A stretch of DNA of 64,000 nucleotides from Knufia peltigerae (lineage: Eukaryota > Ascomycota > Eurotiomycetes > Chaetothyriales > Trichomeriaceae), in assembly GCA_030247855.1 (NCBI GenBank), contig JAPDRN010000007.1, forward strand, positions 558,001 through 622,000, read 5' to 3'. Shown here in pieces: positions 34,488 through 46,600 of the stretch. Each line of letters opens with the position of its first letter. The first letter of the stretch is position 1. A model generated the notes under the pieces. That model saw nothing but the letters and a program-made list of their open reading frames with translations. It did not search any database and was not told the origin of the DNA. The translations under genes and the position numbers were made by a program.

Positions 34488-36610
34488 ATTCCTGGGGAGA
34501 CAGCGCTCAACAGTGCGCACTTAGAGAGACAGAGAGAGACAGACCCCAAAATTTTCCTCGGTAAGCAGAAAAACGACGACACACACACTCTCCGGGAAGG
34601 ATGACGAGAAAGAAAATTTTCATATGATGATGAATTAATTCAACGGCCGTGGGAGGATGATGACGAAGTGAGTTTCTGTTTGGTTTTTGTGTTATTGCAT
34701 GAGGAGGCGAGGGCATGTTCAGTTGGAACTTGAGAACAAAGGAAAAACGGTACAGATGATACCCCCAGTTTTCTTTTCACCTCAGGTACCAGCACGCAAC
34801 ACAGTACAGCACAGCACAGCACGGCACGGAATCATGGCGGCCAAATGAATGTTTTCTTTAGCAAGGTCAGGCATGATTGATTTGATGGGAGGGGAAAGAT
34901 GAGATGTAAGAGCGTTGTTAAAAAACGCATCTCGTATTCGTACAGGGCCTCGTTGAGGTTTTCTTTTTTGAAGGTGGTCCAGGTATTTACTGAATACCAA
35001 GTACAGTATGTAGAAGGCTCCTCAGGAACGTAACCTCTATTAGGTAGATATCGATGGGTAAGGTAGCTTAGGGACTCTTTAGGTATGTAATTTAATTCTA
35101 GGGATGCAGTTGAACATGTCATTGACAATATTAATAGGTACTGGCACGGAAACTCAGCCTGGTGAAGCCTGATGGGGAACACCAAACACCCCCCCTTCCC
35201 CCTTCGGCCTCTCCCCCCACTGGTGGCCCCCGAAATGAGCCCACCCGAGGCCCATCATGCTTATCCCACACCCCTCCCTGTTGTTAAAGGGTCCGTGCTT
35301 GGGGCCTGCTGCGGGGGGTACACGCTATTGCCTAGAGGTACGGAGTACCTGATGGAGTTCTGTAGACTTGTGGTGGGCACTACCAGACTACCTAACTACA
35401 AGTAGATACGTGGCACCTACTGTAGACAACCAAGTTCTTTAGGCACTTAGGCCCGGAGCAGGTAGGGAGTTTGTTACTGTAGGTGGCTATAGTTGGGTTT
35501 TTAGACATCCTTTGGAAAGCGAGGGTGGGTTGACTAAGGTAACTAGGTCATTTACATAACCCTGCTGTACTCCGTACAGTACCTGACTACCCTTACCCTG
35601 GTGTACGGAGTACTGCCCCTCGTACAGTAGTATTTTACAGTAGTACTTATTGAAGTTGGCGTGGGACACTGGGCATGGATTGGATGAATGGACGTGGGTT
35701 GAGATCATCTCAGATCGTCCGGCAGTTGTTCAAGGCAAATCGATCAATCAATCTCACCCAAACGCACCTTTGACGACAAAATCATGGGGAACTACGGAGT
35801 ACTTACAGTACTGAACTCCAGGTACTCCCTACTTTTATCATCATACAAACATTGTACAGTAAATAGGCCCGGAACGACTCGAAAAGGACGGCTCGGAACT
35901 ACCCATTTATCCGTTGCTTCTTTGCATCTTTTTTTTCCTTTCGATATGTACACAACACAGTCAACCACCAAACAAACAACTCGACTTACCGGCCATCTCG
36001 TCATGCTCTTTGGTCCTGACCTTGTCATCGTCGCTACTGTTCTAGAAACATGTTGAATTTCGTATGACATTCGACTTCTTGTTGTGTGTTATTCAATAGT
36101 TGTCACACGGTTGCCATTTCAATCAACATCATTTACGTCGTACTGATGATGTCTCTTTGTGAGAGAGCGATGAACTTGCCTACCTACCTGGATATGAATC
36201 TCAAAGCCATCAAATGATTCTTCTCAAACACCTCCCCACAGGAGTGTCGATGCGTGTCATTGACGAGTGGCCTCTCAAGGTAGGCGTGCGGTACACTGGA
36301 AGAACAAGTTCCATTCAGCTATCATCTGTGAAATATCTATCTTCTTCTCCTGGAACGACCAAGATGATCAGGGTCTTGAGACTGTCACTTCGGCTCTCCC
36401 TTCCGTGCATACAAAACAACGCAGAGCCTCGTATGTCATACAACGCCTCCGTCATCTTGCAGCTTCCTCTGTACACAATTTCTCTCTTCTTCTGATCCAT
36501 TTTTCAGATTGTCTTTTCCGTTTGAATGTCGTTCTTTCTAGAGTAGAAGATCCGGCACCTCGATTTCAATTCATGGTCAATATCACATCCGTCTTGACCA
36601 CATCGACAAC
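34488..36610. other. Intergenic, about 2.1 kb
   Basis: Between the transcription factor and the PQ-loop gene. It contains a GACAGAGAGA tract just past the stop, a CAGCA tandem stretch at about 34803-34826, and a dense group of TACGGAGTA-type palindromes: 35339, 35568 (inside a CTGTAC-TCC-GTACAG hairpin), 35604 and 35793. No coding region is supported; a 115-codon frame at 36267-36614 overlaps the PQ-loop start and shows no domain. Confidence 0.5.
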
Positions 36611-37878
36611 ATGAATCCCCATCAATTCCAGATAGATGAACCCCTCCAATGGAAGCACCTGGCTCAGCCGTCCATTCTGCAATTTGTCGTCTCATGGTAC
36701 GTTGCTGTCTTCGTTCGTTTGAGTTAACTCTACGACAATCACCATGACTGACACCACACCGCAGCTCATTAATGGGCTGGCTACTCATCTGTTACCTTCC
36801 ACAATGGGCCCGTATAGTCTCCCGCAGGTCGGCAGAAGGCTTGTCAACCTATTACATCCTTCTATGGTCCCTCTCCGGGGTTTGTGCAGTGGGCAACATC
36901 ATGATGCTACCGTCCAGTGCCGTTGAAATGGGTTGTTGCAGGACCAGTTCCCGCTTCGCTTGTATCAGTGGCCTTCTCGGCATGCTTCAAGTCATCTTCG
37001 GCATCGCCTGTTTTTGGGTTGTGTGAGAAAGATCCCACCACTTGCATCGGCATCTCTCTTGGCTGACAAGTCTTTTGAACAGCCTCTTCAAGTACGTTTA
37101 TTACTCCGAGGAAGAAGCCGAAGCAGAGATCCAAGGACGCCGTGCATCCATCTCCGGTCCAGATCGAACGTTCCGCCGAGCAAAACGAGCGATCGCAGTC
37201 CTCCTCGCAGCATGCAGCTTCGCCATGACAATTCTCTTGATCTCGGCCATGATCCTGCATCGCTTTCCGTGGGTTGCACAGACGTGGGCTAATATCTTGG
37301 GTAATGCCGTGGCTTGCTTTGCATGTGTCCAGTGGGTACCACAGGTCCGAACAACATGGCATCTGGAGCATCTCGGAAGTCTCAGTCCGACGTCTCTTTG
37401 TCTGATGGCTCCGGTATGTTGTGACACACAACCCCTAGCAAAACTTTCCACCATTCATTGACACCTTTGACAGTACACGTGGATCTTTGGAATCAACATA
37501 ATGATTCGGGTCGGGCTCAAGGACTGGAGTGCCTGGATTGTATATGTCTTGGTGGGGACTATGCAAATCGTTCTCATCGTGATGGCTATTTGTTTCGCGG
37601 TCAGAGATCGCAAGTTGGCCAAAGAGGGTAAACAGCATTGTTCAGCGGCCCCCGAGTTTGAAGGTTGGAACACTGTGACCACCTGGACATCTCGTTCTCG
37701 TCAAACATCGATCCTGTCGCATACGGCATCTAATATCGCCCCCGACGAACGCAGTCCTCTTATTCGAAATCAACCAAGTCCTCACAAGAGCTCATCTAAG
37801 CAAGTCAGCCATCATTCACAACGACGTGAGTGTCGCGATGACGACTCGGTCAATAGCTTCAAAGCAGACATGGCGTAG
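36611..37878 (+). CDS. PQ-loop repeat membrane protein
   Basis: Four exons: 36611-36696, 36765-37022, 37083-37413 and 37474-37878; 359 aa. Introns are 60-68 bp with consensus ends, and the frame is kept at each. Seven membrane helices are visible. Each half carries a PQ-loop: CYLPQWARIVSRRSAEGLS in the first and WVPQVRTTWHLEHLGSLS in the second. This two-repeat layout is typical of the MtN3/cystinosin-like family (Ypq1-3, cystinosin, KDEL-receptor relatives), many of which export cationic or other amino acids from the vacuole or lysosome. The second-repeat sequence pattern (LGSLSPTSL) favours this transport group. The C-terminal 80 residues are a polar cytosolic tail. Substrate and membrane are inferred from family only. 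The start codon is the first ATG in frame (gacaacATGaat). Confidence 0.88.
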
Positions 37879-38495
37879 AAGGGTTCATGACGTTCAGTAT
37901 GAGTCAGCTGTTGTTACACAACTTGTCGGGTCAAGACTCCTCGGATATGAGAAGAAACGTGTCGGTCATGGTGCCATTCGGAAGTGGCTGACTATGAGAT
38001 ATGCAAGGAAAACCAAGTAACCAACCAGCAATCTGGTGGTGAGATATATTCGTACGCTACTATGTTTTTGATGTTTGTGTGCCAGTGCATACCGTGGACG
38101 CTTCAAGCAATTCTACGTCGATACAAGTACTGGTACTACCAATGATGTCAAAGTCATGATCCTCTTCAATCATGTCCCTCTCAACACTCGTCATGGCAAT
38201 ATGATCGTCGTCGTTGGGAATATTCATACGCCCTTTGACCATCTCCCCCGATGCCCCCGATGTCGCGTGCCCAATTGCCGCAACCGGATAAATATTGACC
38301 AATGATGTAACATCCCATCAACCGTCGATACTGAACATTTTGATCGTGTCACGGATACAATTACAAGTATTTGACTCGTTTTACTGTTATCTGCCTGTGG
38401 GAAGGTGTGTGTATCATAAATATCACCTGTAAGGCTCAATGTCTTGACCTTTCGGGCATACCACAGAACATCAAGGGTGTGTGTACACCGCAACC
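37879..38495. other. Intergenic, about 620 bp
   Basis: Between the PQ-loop gene and the MFS carrier, both rightward. Only short frames without domains; nothing else noticed. Confidence 0.45.
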
Positions 38496-40336
38496 ATGGC
38501 ACCTTCAAACTCGATCGAACTCCGCCAGCAACCACCTTCGTCCTCCCCCATACCGACAGGCATCATCGAAGCAGGAACGACGAGTCGGAATGCCGACAAC
38601 GAGGAGGTCGTTGCAATTGAGGACGGGGACATCGATACACTTCCACCCCCACCGTCCACAAGATTGTCCAACGGGGGTAAAGCGAGGGTGATTGCTGGGA
38701 ATGCTCTTCTTCAACTTCCAATATGGGGTGAGTTTTTTCCCTCTAATCACCCAGCGACAACCAGGTCTTGCATTTTGATCCATGTTTTTGTTCAATACGT
38801 GTCCTCGACCGTCTCGAGACCTCAGAGTGCATGGGGGGTCAACCTTGAGAGACACATTTTACCAGAGATGAGCCCGACTCTGACTCTGCCGTCTGGCGAG
38901 AATTAGGGTTCCCAATGACCTACGGTTTATTCCAAGACTTTTACACCTCCTCCTGGCCACTTTCCGGGTCACCCTCGGGCACGGGGGTGATAGGTACGAC
39001 GTCCAACGGTATCATCTACCTCTGCATGCCATTTTTGTTCGCGGGACTCAGTCGAAGATGGGCGCACTTGCGACGCGCCGTGTCTTACCTCGGGGTCGCC
39101 CTCACGACGCTCAGTTTCATCCTGTCCTCGTTCAGCACGCGGTCGTGGCACCTCGTGGCCACGCAGGGGGTCCTGGCCGCCCTCGGGTCCGCGCTGTTGT
39201 ACAGTCCCACGACCCTGTCCCTGGGCGAAAGTTTCACCATCGACAACCGAGCTCTCGCCTACGGGGTCATCTTTTCGTCCAAAAACGTCGTGGGCTCGAC
39301 CTGTCCGTTCCTCCTGCGTGGATTGCTCGACTCGTACGGGTTCCGAAACACCATGCGGATCTGGACGGCCATCATCACCTGTACGAGCGTGGTCGCGATG
39401 TTCTTGTTGCCTCCCGACACCGCCGCGTCGGGGATTCATTCTCGTCAACACACCTCCCGTCTCCAGACCCGAGAAGACGAAGATGAAGAAGAAGAAGGTG
39501 AAGATTCTCACGGTACGAGTGGTGGTGGTCGTCGTCGTTCAGCGACACAAGCTCGTCATCATCGACCCCGCCGCACGGCGTGGCACTTTCTCACCTACCG
39601 GACGTTCCACATTTACGTCGTCGCCACGGTCCTCCAGTCTTCTGGTTACGGCATCCCCCAGACCTATGTCAACAGTTACGCCCACGAGGAAGCCCGACTC
39701 TCCACGACCTCGGCCACGTTGTTGCTCACCCTGTTCAACATCCCCGGTATCCTGTCGAGTTCCTTTTTCGGCTATCTGAGCGACAACCGGTTCTGCCCGC
39801 TGTCCGCGACCACCACGACGGCCCTGTCCAGCGTCACCTCGGCCCTGAGCGTCTGGTTGCTCTGGGGCCTGGCGGCTCGGCGTGGGTCGATGACCGCCCT
39901 GGCCCTCTTCAGCGTGGTGTTTGGCTTCTTCGCCAGCGGGTACAGCTCCACCTTCGGCGGCGTCTGCAAGCAGCTCGAGAGGGAGGCGGCCGCCCGGAAC
40001 CAGGCCCTCGACTCCGGCGTCGTCTTTGGCATGCTCAACGGGGCCCGCGGCGTGGGCTACGTCGTGGGCGGTGTCGCCGGCGTCGGCCTCCTGAAGGCCG
40101 GGGAGAAACTCGTCGTCGCCGCCGGCGAAAGCAGCGGAGGAGGAGGAGGAGGAGGAGGAGGAGGAGGAGGAGGACTGGGCGTCGCGGCCTACGGCACCGA
40201 GTACGGTCCCTTGATCGTCTTTACCGGCCTCACCATGGCCTTTGGGGGTTGGAGTGTCGCCTGGAAACTTTTCCACAGCGTCAACAAAAGGCTGTCGTCG
40301 TCGTCGTCATCGTCTTCGCCATGTATGAGAATATAA
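38496..40336 (+). CDS. MFS transporter, monocarboxylate (MCH)-like
   Basis: Two exons, 38496-38727 and 38907-40336, 553 aa. The 179-bp intron joins through a GGG codon, giving LPIWGFPMTYGLFQDFYTSSW. This G-F/Y-P-x-x-x-G-x-F-Q-D-x-Y block is the helix 1 hallmark of fungal monocarboxylate-transporter-like MFS proteins. Twelve helices follow, with a long polar central loop (an EDEDEEEEGED run, then Gly/Arg/His-rich sequence). The second half includes SGYGIPQTYVNSYAHE. Yeast Mch proteins are not proven carboxylate carriers, so the substrate is open. Oddities: a run of about 13 Gly coded by pure GGA repeats between helices 11 and 12, and a Ser run at the C-terminus coded by TCG repeats. The start has a good context (caaccATGGc). 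Convergent with POL2 (319 bp). Confidence 0.88.
40134..40173 (+). repeat. GGA trinucleotide repeat coding polyglycine
   Basis: About 13 GGA units in frame in the last third of the MFS gene. A TCG-type repeat (40294-40318) coding polyserine follows near the stop. Confidence 0.9.
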
Positions 40337-40655
40337 GACTTGAAAGAAAGGAACGGCTTCGCTGTCATTTGCAGATAAACAATCAAGGTTGCATACCCTG
40401 GGTGCAACGTATTAGAAGTAATGAATGACAATGCAGACATGTCGGCTTTATGACGAGGAGTATTTCCATGAGATTCTTCATCATCTTGAAATAGTATGAA
40501 ATCAAAGCAACAACCCCAAACCCAAGGACTTGTACTTGTATATACATAGACACGTACACATCCACAGAGTACTCCACAACACGCACAAACACCATACACA
40601 TCATCAAATCCAAAAAAACCTTTCATACCTCGTCACGGTGAGTCAGTTGTTGTCA
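40337..40655. other. Intergenic 3'-3' region, 319 bp
   Basis: Separates the stops of the MFS gene and POL2. It must hold both polyadenylation regions. No further feature is seen. Confidence 0.5.
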
Positions 40656-43600
40656 CTACGACATCAAACACATCGCCTTGACTCCTTCGACCACACTAGC
40701 CAACATTCTCAACCCGTACGCCGAACTCACCCGCTCCAAAACATTCACCTTCTTCCTGATTTCCCTTCGGTCCAAAACACCCACCCACTCCCCCCCACAC
40801 GCACAGTGGTCGCTGAAGACGGCGTCGTCGCCTTGCAGCGTGCCACACTTTTTACACTTGAGATCCTGCACCTGCCAACCCAGCAAACTCGCCTGGACGC
40901 GAGCGATCAACGTCTCCTCGAGCGCGATCTTGCTAAACTCACTCTGGCAAGCGAGGCAGGTCCACGGTCTGTTGGCGCCGTCCTGCTCGTCAGGCAACAC
41001 GTCCTCGTCGCGGCAAAGATCCAAGTCTCGCGTCATCGTACACGTGTCACAGACCAGATTGTCGAATCGCAGACTGGCACTGGGGTTCTCGAAGCGTGCT
41101 TCCTGTCCGAACTCGCGGACGTCAAAGAGCGTGAGGAGCTCCTTTCGCAACAACCGTGCTTCGAGCTGGAGTGGCTTGGACAACGATACAATCTGCATGA
41201 GTGACTTGACGAGCTCGAGCACGGGATCCCGAGGGTGTCGTGCGTCTGTAGATTCGAGTGTGCCGCCTGGCAAGTTGGGGAATGACCAGTCGCTTGCGAG
41301 TTCTGGGTGCAAAAGTTCTTCACGTTGTCGTCGGATCAGGGCATTGATTTGTTTCTTCAAAGGCTTGGAAAAGTCATCCTGTAGTACTGTCGTGACTTCG
41401 GTGCTCGTTGGATCCTCGGTCAGACTGATGAACGCGGAAGGTAGTTGGGTCGCTCGGGGAGTGGATGAATCGCCAGACTCGATCGTAGGTCGTTTCAAAT
41501 TTTGCATCACTTCGATGAAGGTAATGACCCAATCCTCAAACACAGGTTGTAGCGAGAGCGGGAGAAACTGTGAGAGTTGCCAGTGGACGACGGTTTCAAG
41601 GTTCGACGTGTTCGTCTGCTCTGTGATTGCCGAAGTACCCTTGCCTCCATAGTTGTACGCGTCGTACCAGACAAGGACGTCCCAGTAATCCTTGACTTCG
41701 AGCCCAAGGAAATGGAATAGTGGCTTCTGCTTGATCGATTTCAGGATGTACTGAGAATAAGCGTACGCGTTCTCAACCTCCTGTTTCGACGTTTGCAAAA
41801 GGAGTCTCGTGGGACTCGCAAACACAACATGCGAGCCTACGCGGCGGAAGTCTGTGATGAGCTGCTGCATAGCCTTCTTCGACATCATTTGCACATAGTA
41901 GTGCAAATGACGGTCGTACAAACATGAAGCAGGGGCCTCGACCCAGCGTACCAGGTGTTGGACCATGACATCTGCAAGTCTATTGCCCTGGCACGCTTCG
42001 GCCCACCATGATTTGACCATGTCTCGAAGCACTTCCAAAGCAGCTTGGGCGAACCCACCATTGGACCTTGAGATGCCACCACCAGAGAGTTCATCATCAG
42101 CGGCAGGATTGAAAGCAACCGAATCTGCCGACCCTTCAAGATCATTGATGATCGACGACGTCAACAGTGTATTGATTGCCAAATTCTGAACAGACACATC
42201 CACACAGACCGAAGTATAGGCCCCTGGATTATTAATCGAAGGCATTTCGACCACTTCGGTCAATGGCCCAATGATATCGTCACGCTCATGGCCAGCGTGA
42301 TCCGGACGTGGCTGTTCTGACCACCATAAGACGACGTTGCTTCTCTTAAGCCGGCGCGCATAAGCCAAGTCGATCAAGAAACGTGGATCGTCCTTCTCCA
42401 GGTTGCACAAAGGCACGTCTCCATACCGTGCCAGCTCAGTCAAATGTGCCAACCATCCTGCAGCACTCAGGTAATGTGAAATAAGCTGCTTGAATGCATG
42501 AGCTTGCCAGCCAAGAGGAGGGAGGTCAACATCTGCATGCTCGCTGGGTAAAGATAATATGGGATAGTCTCGCACTATACGAATGTCATGCGACAACTGT
42601 TTGCTCGAAGTGGACTGCATCAAAATCATGGTTGGCTTCGACTCTTCCGACCGCCATTTCTTGAGAATCTCGCCCAGTTCTAGATGAGCTTTTCGTCTGG
42701 TGGTCACTTGCGACACTTTGAAATGTAGACTAGCCTGGTATTCGAGAACACTGTCCACCAAAGCCTCTTCTGCAGTCTTTTGCCGGTACTGCTCTGCATA
42801 AATCTTGTCAGCGTTCGGAAGTTGAGCATCACGTGTTCGGCTCAGAATGATAATGTGCGCTTCCGATCTGGATGATGAGAACAACGCAAAGACGGTTCTA
42901 TCTCCTGACGTGATGTGATAGAAGTAGACATAGCCAAACGCACTGAGATCTTCCAGATAAGTCGAATGTGAATTGCTTCTCAGGAGTGATGAAAGATCAA
43001 AGCCTTGTTCCAGGCCTTTGCCGAGGACGCCTTTTTGGCTCTCGTCGAAAGAGCACATGTTGCCTAACTTGAGCATAGCACGCATGAAAAGAGGCAGTTG
43101 TCGTTCGTAGACACCTTCGACGCTGGGGTGGTTACACAGCAATGAGACAGATTCAGCTTCCCGCAAGTAGGTGTCTTCAGACATGCTCAACTGAAACAGG
43201 TGAATTGAAGGGTGGCCATTTGGCAAGGCATGATTGACTTTCTCCACCTCACACCCTGGAATCTCGACGTTAGGTAACTCCTCGCCCTTCAGATTAAGAT
43301 ACAAGGTTCGTTGGACCTTTATATCCAAGGGATGGATTTTCTTCCCAATCAAAACAAATGCCTTGACCTCTCCAGGCGATTCACCTTGTCGAAGTTGGAG
43401 TATTTGCCAGGTATTGATGTAGAGCATCTCTGCTTGATTCCGGAAAAAGCTGCCGATTGAATCCATTGCAGAGTTTGGTTTTTCACCAAACAGCTGACGC
43501 CTTCTGGCTCTTGCTTGCTTCTGGATCTTCCATTTCTGTTTTTGATGTTGTAGCCAGCCACTGTAGTCCTCATCCGCAGCAGGGGCATCCGCCGGTAGGG

Positions 43601-46600
43601 TTGCATATGGATCAATAACAGTCTGATTGGTAGTATCTGGGGATTTTCGCTTCGACTGTTTGGTGAGTTGTACTGGTGTCTTGAATTCTGCATCTAGTGC
43701 ATCCTCAATATCACCTGTTGGTGGAAGACGATGGTCGAGAAGATTCACCGATCTCTCCCCAAGAGGTTTCTTTTCGAAGAGGTCACTCATCTTCTTCTGT
43801 TTGAATTTATCATCCTTGGCTGTGATACGCTTCTGCAGCCATTCAGGATGAGCAACCCGAGGCACAGGGTTTCTTATCTTTTGAAGAGCTGCTGGGATAG
43901 AGATGAGCTTTTGGATGACAGAACCTAAGCGCTCGAGATAGTAGTCCCAATCAATGACTGTTCGAGGATCCATATCTCCCGGGTCCTCTTTGAGCCATTT
44001 TCGCAAGAAAAATCTCTTTACGTTTTCATCTGCTGAGAAAATAGCGACAGGAATGGCTCTCTCAGTCACGGGGGTGTTTCTCGGCTTCGCTGAAATAATG
44101 TATTTACAGTTCAGCCCTTTATCCTTGATCATTTGTTCACCCAAGAACTCAGCCAGGCGTTTCGCAGTAGTGATTGAGGTAGACTTCTGAGCTCCATATT
44201 CCTCCAAGGTTTTGGTCATGCTCTTGTTTTCACAAATCAAGTCGATCAGCTCTTCGTCAGCAAGCGTCGATCCATGTTGGTGAAGCACGTCGAGCCATCG
44301 GTTTGCAACACGGGCAACAGCAGCGTATGTCTCTGCCAGCGTGGTGCCTTCCAGAAAGAACTTGAAGATTTGAGTCTGGAATATTTTGATGAGCTTCAAT
44401 TCTCCTCTTCTCTTGACTTCAAACCCTTTTAGTTCAGCAAGACTGCCATCATGGTTGAACACGGCGTACCGCTTCTTCAAGTTCTTGTCTTCTTCTTTAG
44501 ATGTGGGTAGGATCATGGCTTTATAAGGCCCGTCAACTTCGAAGAAGATCGAATTGTCGCTGTGGGTTTCGTATTTGAATATAGTCGGGTCTGTCAAGGT
44601 CTGGTATTGATGGTTTGTGTATGAAGCATGCACCAAATGGTTGAGCATCACACACGGGTACGACACGGCCATCTTCTTTCCATTCTTGAGAGTAAACACA
44701 ACATTCTCTGGAAATGTAGCGGGAAGCATGCACCAGATACCATCAGTGTCCAATTCCAGCGGTCGACCAATACGTTCGACAAGTTCTCGAGCCATTTGGA
44801 TAATGTGAGCACCCGTCAGGCAAGTGACGCCCGCCATCTCCAAAGAATACCATCTTGAACCCTTGCGCATCACGTAGCCATAGAAAGAGTTAAGAATGAC
44901 CTTATGAGCCAGTTGCAGCGAGTCGAACAGCACGATCATCTTTTTGGCCTCCTCTATCTCCGTCGCAGAAGCCCCGGACGATTTCAAGGCTTCCGTTTTC
45001 CCTTTCCAGACTTTCTGCTTTCCTTTGAAATCGTACCGGCGGTCTCGGAAGTCTCGCACTGTGTCCACGTAGAACGGATTCTCACGTTGGCAAATGATAG
45101 CTTCACGTTCAATCGTTTTGGAATCGTGAATCTTGTGGTAGATCTTCTTTGAATATTCTTGGAGTCTTTTTCGTACTGCCGCCGCTTGCTCGTCCAAACT
45201 CAACTCCTGAAATGTTCTTCTCATCGATTTCGCATGTTTGCCTGGAAATGTCTCGTTGACCATGGCTCTTCGAATCATGTTGTATTCATCACGTTTCGTA
45301 GGCAAAAACTCGCCTCGCCATGCCCATGGTAATCGTCTGTCACAGGTTTTACCAGGTCGGTTGAAATCACAAGCCGCACAATCAGACTCGGATATCATCG
45401 AATCGGGTTGCAATCTGTTTGTGGTCATGATATTAGGATACATGGAAGCCACGTCCAGGTGATATATTAGTGGACGTTCGTTTCTGTGGGGTGTGGTCTT
45501 TAAACTGTTCAACTTTTCAGAAATTTGTGCTCGTACTTCATCGTAATTCGTAATGTCGTCAAGGTTCTTCTTCTCTTCGACCGTTATGCAAAACTTTAAA
45601 GCTGCATCGAGGTCTCGTAAAAGTTCGTCAATAGCTGCAGGATCAATAGCAAAGTTGACGGGAATATCTGCACGAAATACGCCCGCCTCAATACTCTCGA
45701 CGTGCCCACCAACATAGGTCTCTGACTCGAGCAGGTGGCCTTCCCAGAATGCTTCTCTCGGTTCTTTATGCTTGTTCGGGAGGACGATGTTTTTCTGGTA
45801 TGCTTGAACCATAAGCAACATCTCGCAAAGAGTACCAGTTCCTTTCCGAAGAGTGTCGTCTGGATTGAGCGGAAGAATTGTGCAAAGTGAGAAGATAAAA
45901 GGGTGTACATATTTCATGTATAGGTAATAGGTCGCGACTGCATCGGAAACTGAGTATTCGGCCAGGATTTGCGGGTGTTCATTGGCATAAGGTGTCATCA
46001 ACTCTGGGTCGAGCTCATCCGGGTCATAACCAAGTTTTGCAACGGTGACAGCTTTCAAACCTCGACTTCCTTGAGGTAGATAACTATCTCGATTGACCCA
46101 AGCGAAGCAATCCAAGTGTGCACAGTAGTCACTCTGGTAGATGTCTTCACTGTTCTTTCGGAAGCCAATCTCCGCATACATATCGATACCTAAAACACTG
46201 GCTCTCGCTTCCACGAAGGGCCAATCGAAGAAGTCACCGTTGTATGTTGCAATGACATTCGGTCGTGCCTCTTTGATGTGTGAGAAAAATCTCTCAATGA
46301 GTGCTCGTTCATTCGGTTCGTTGAAGATCATGAAAGGCCCTTCGTACTCTTCTTTCGGGGTGTAATCAAAGTCTGAAATGTCTTCCGAGACGATTTCTCT
46401 GTTCGTGATGAGGAAACCTTGACCATCGATCATGTATGAAATCATCATAATCTGGTCAATGAGGGAATCTGGGAATTTGAGCGGTAATTTTGTCGTTTCA
46501 ATATCAAATGCAAGCACAACTGGATCCGCACGCTGCAAACGATCTTCCAGGCACGTCAGTTTGACCGAGCCGTGTTTCGCATCCACCGTATACCACTTTC

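Noticed and set aside
39580..40428. Long open frames on both strands over the MFS carrier (282 codons plus, 245 codons minus)
   Set aside because: Arg/Gly-rich or Glu/Gly-rich translations produced by high GC and the GGA repeat; they overlap a well-supported carrier.
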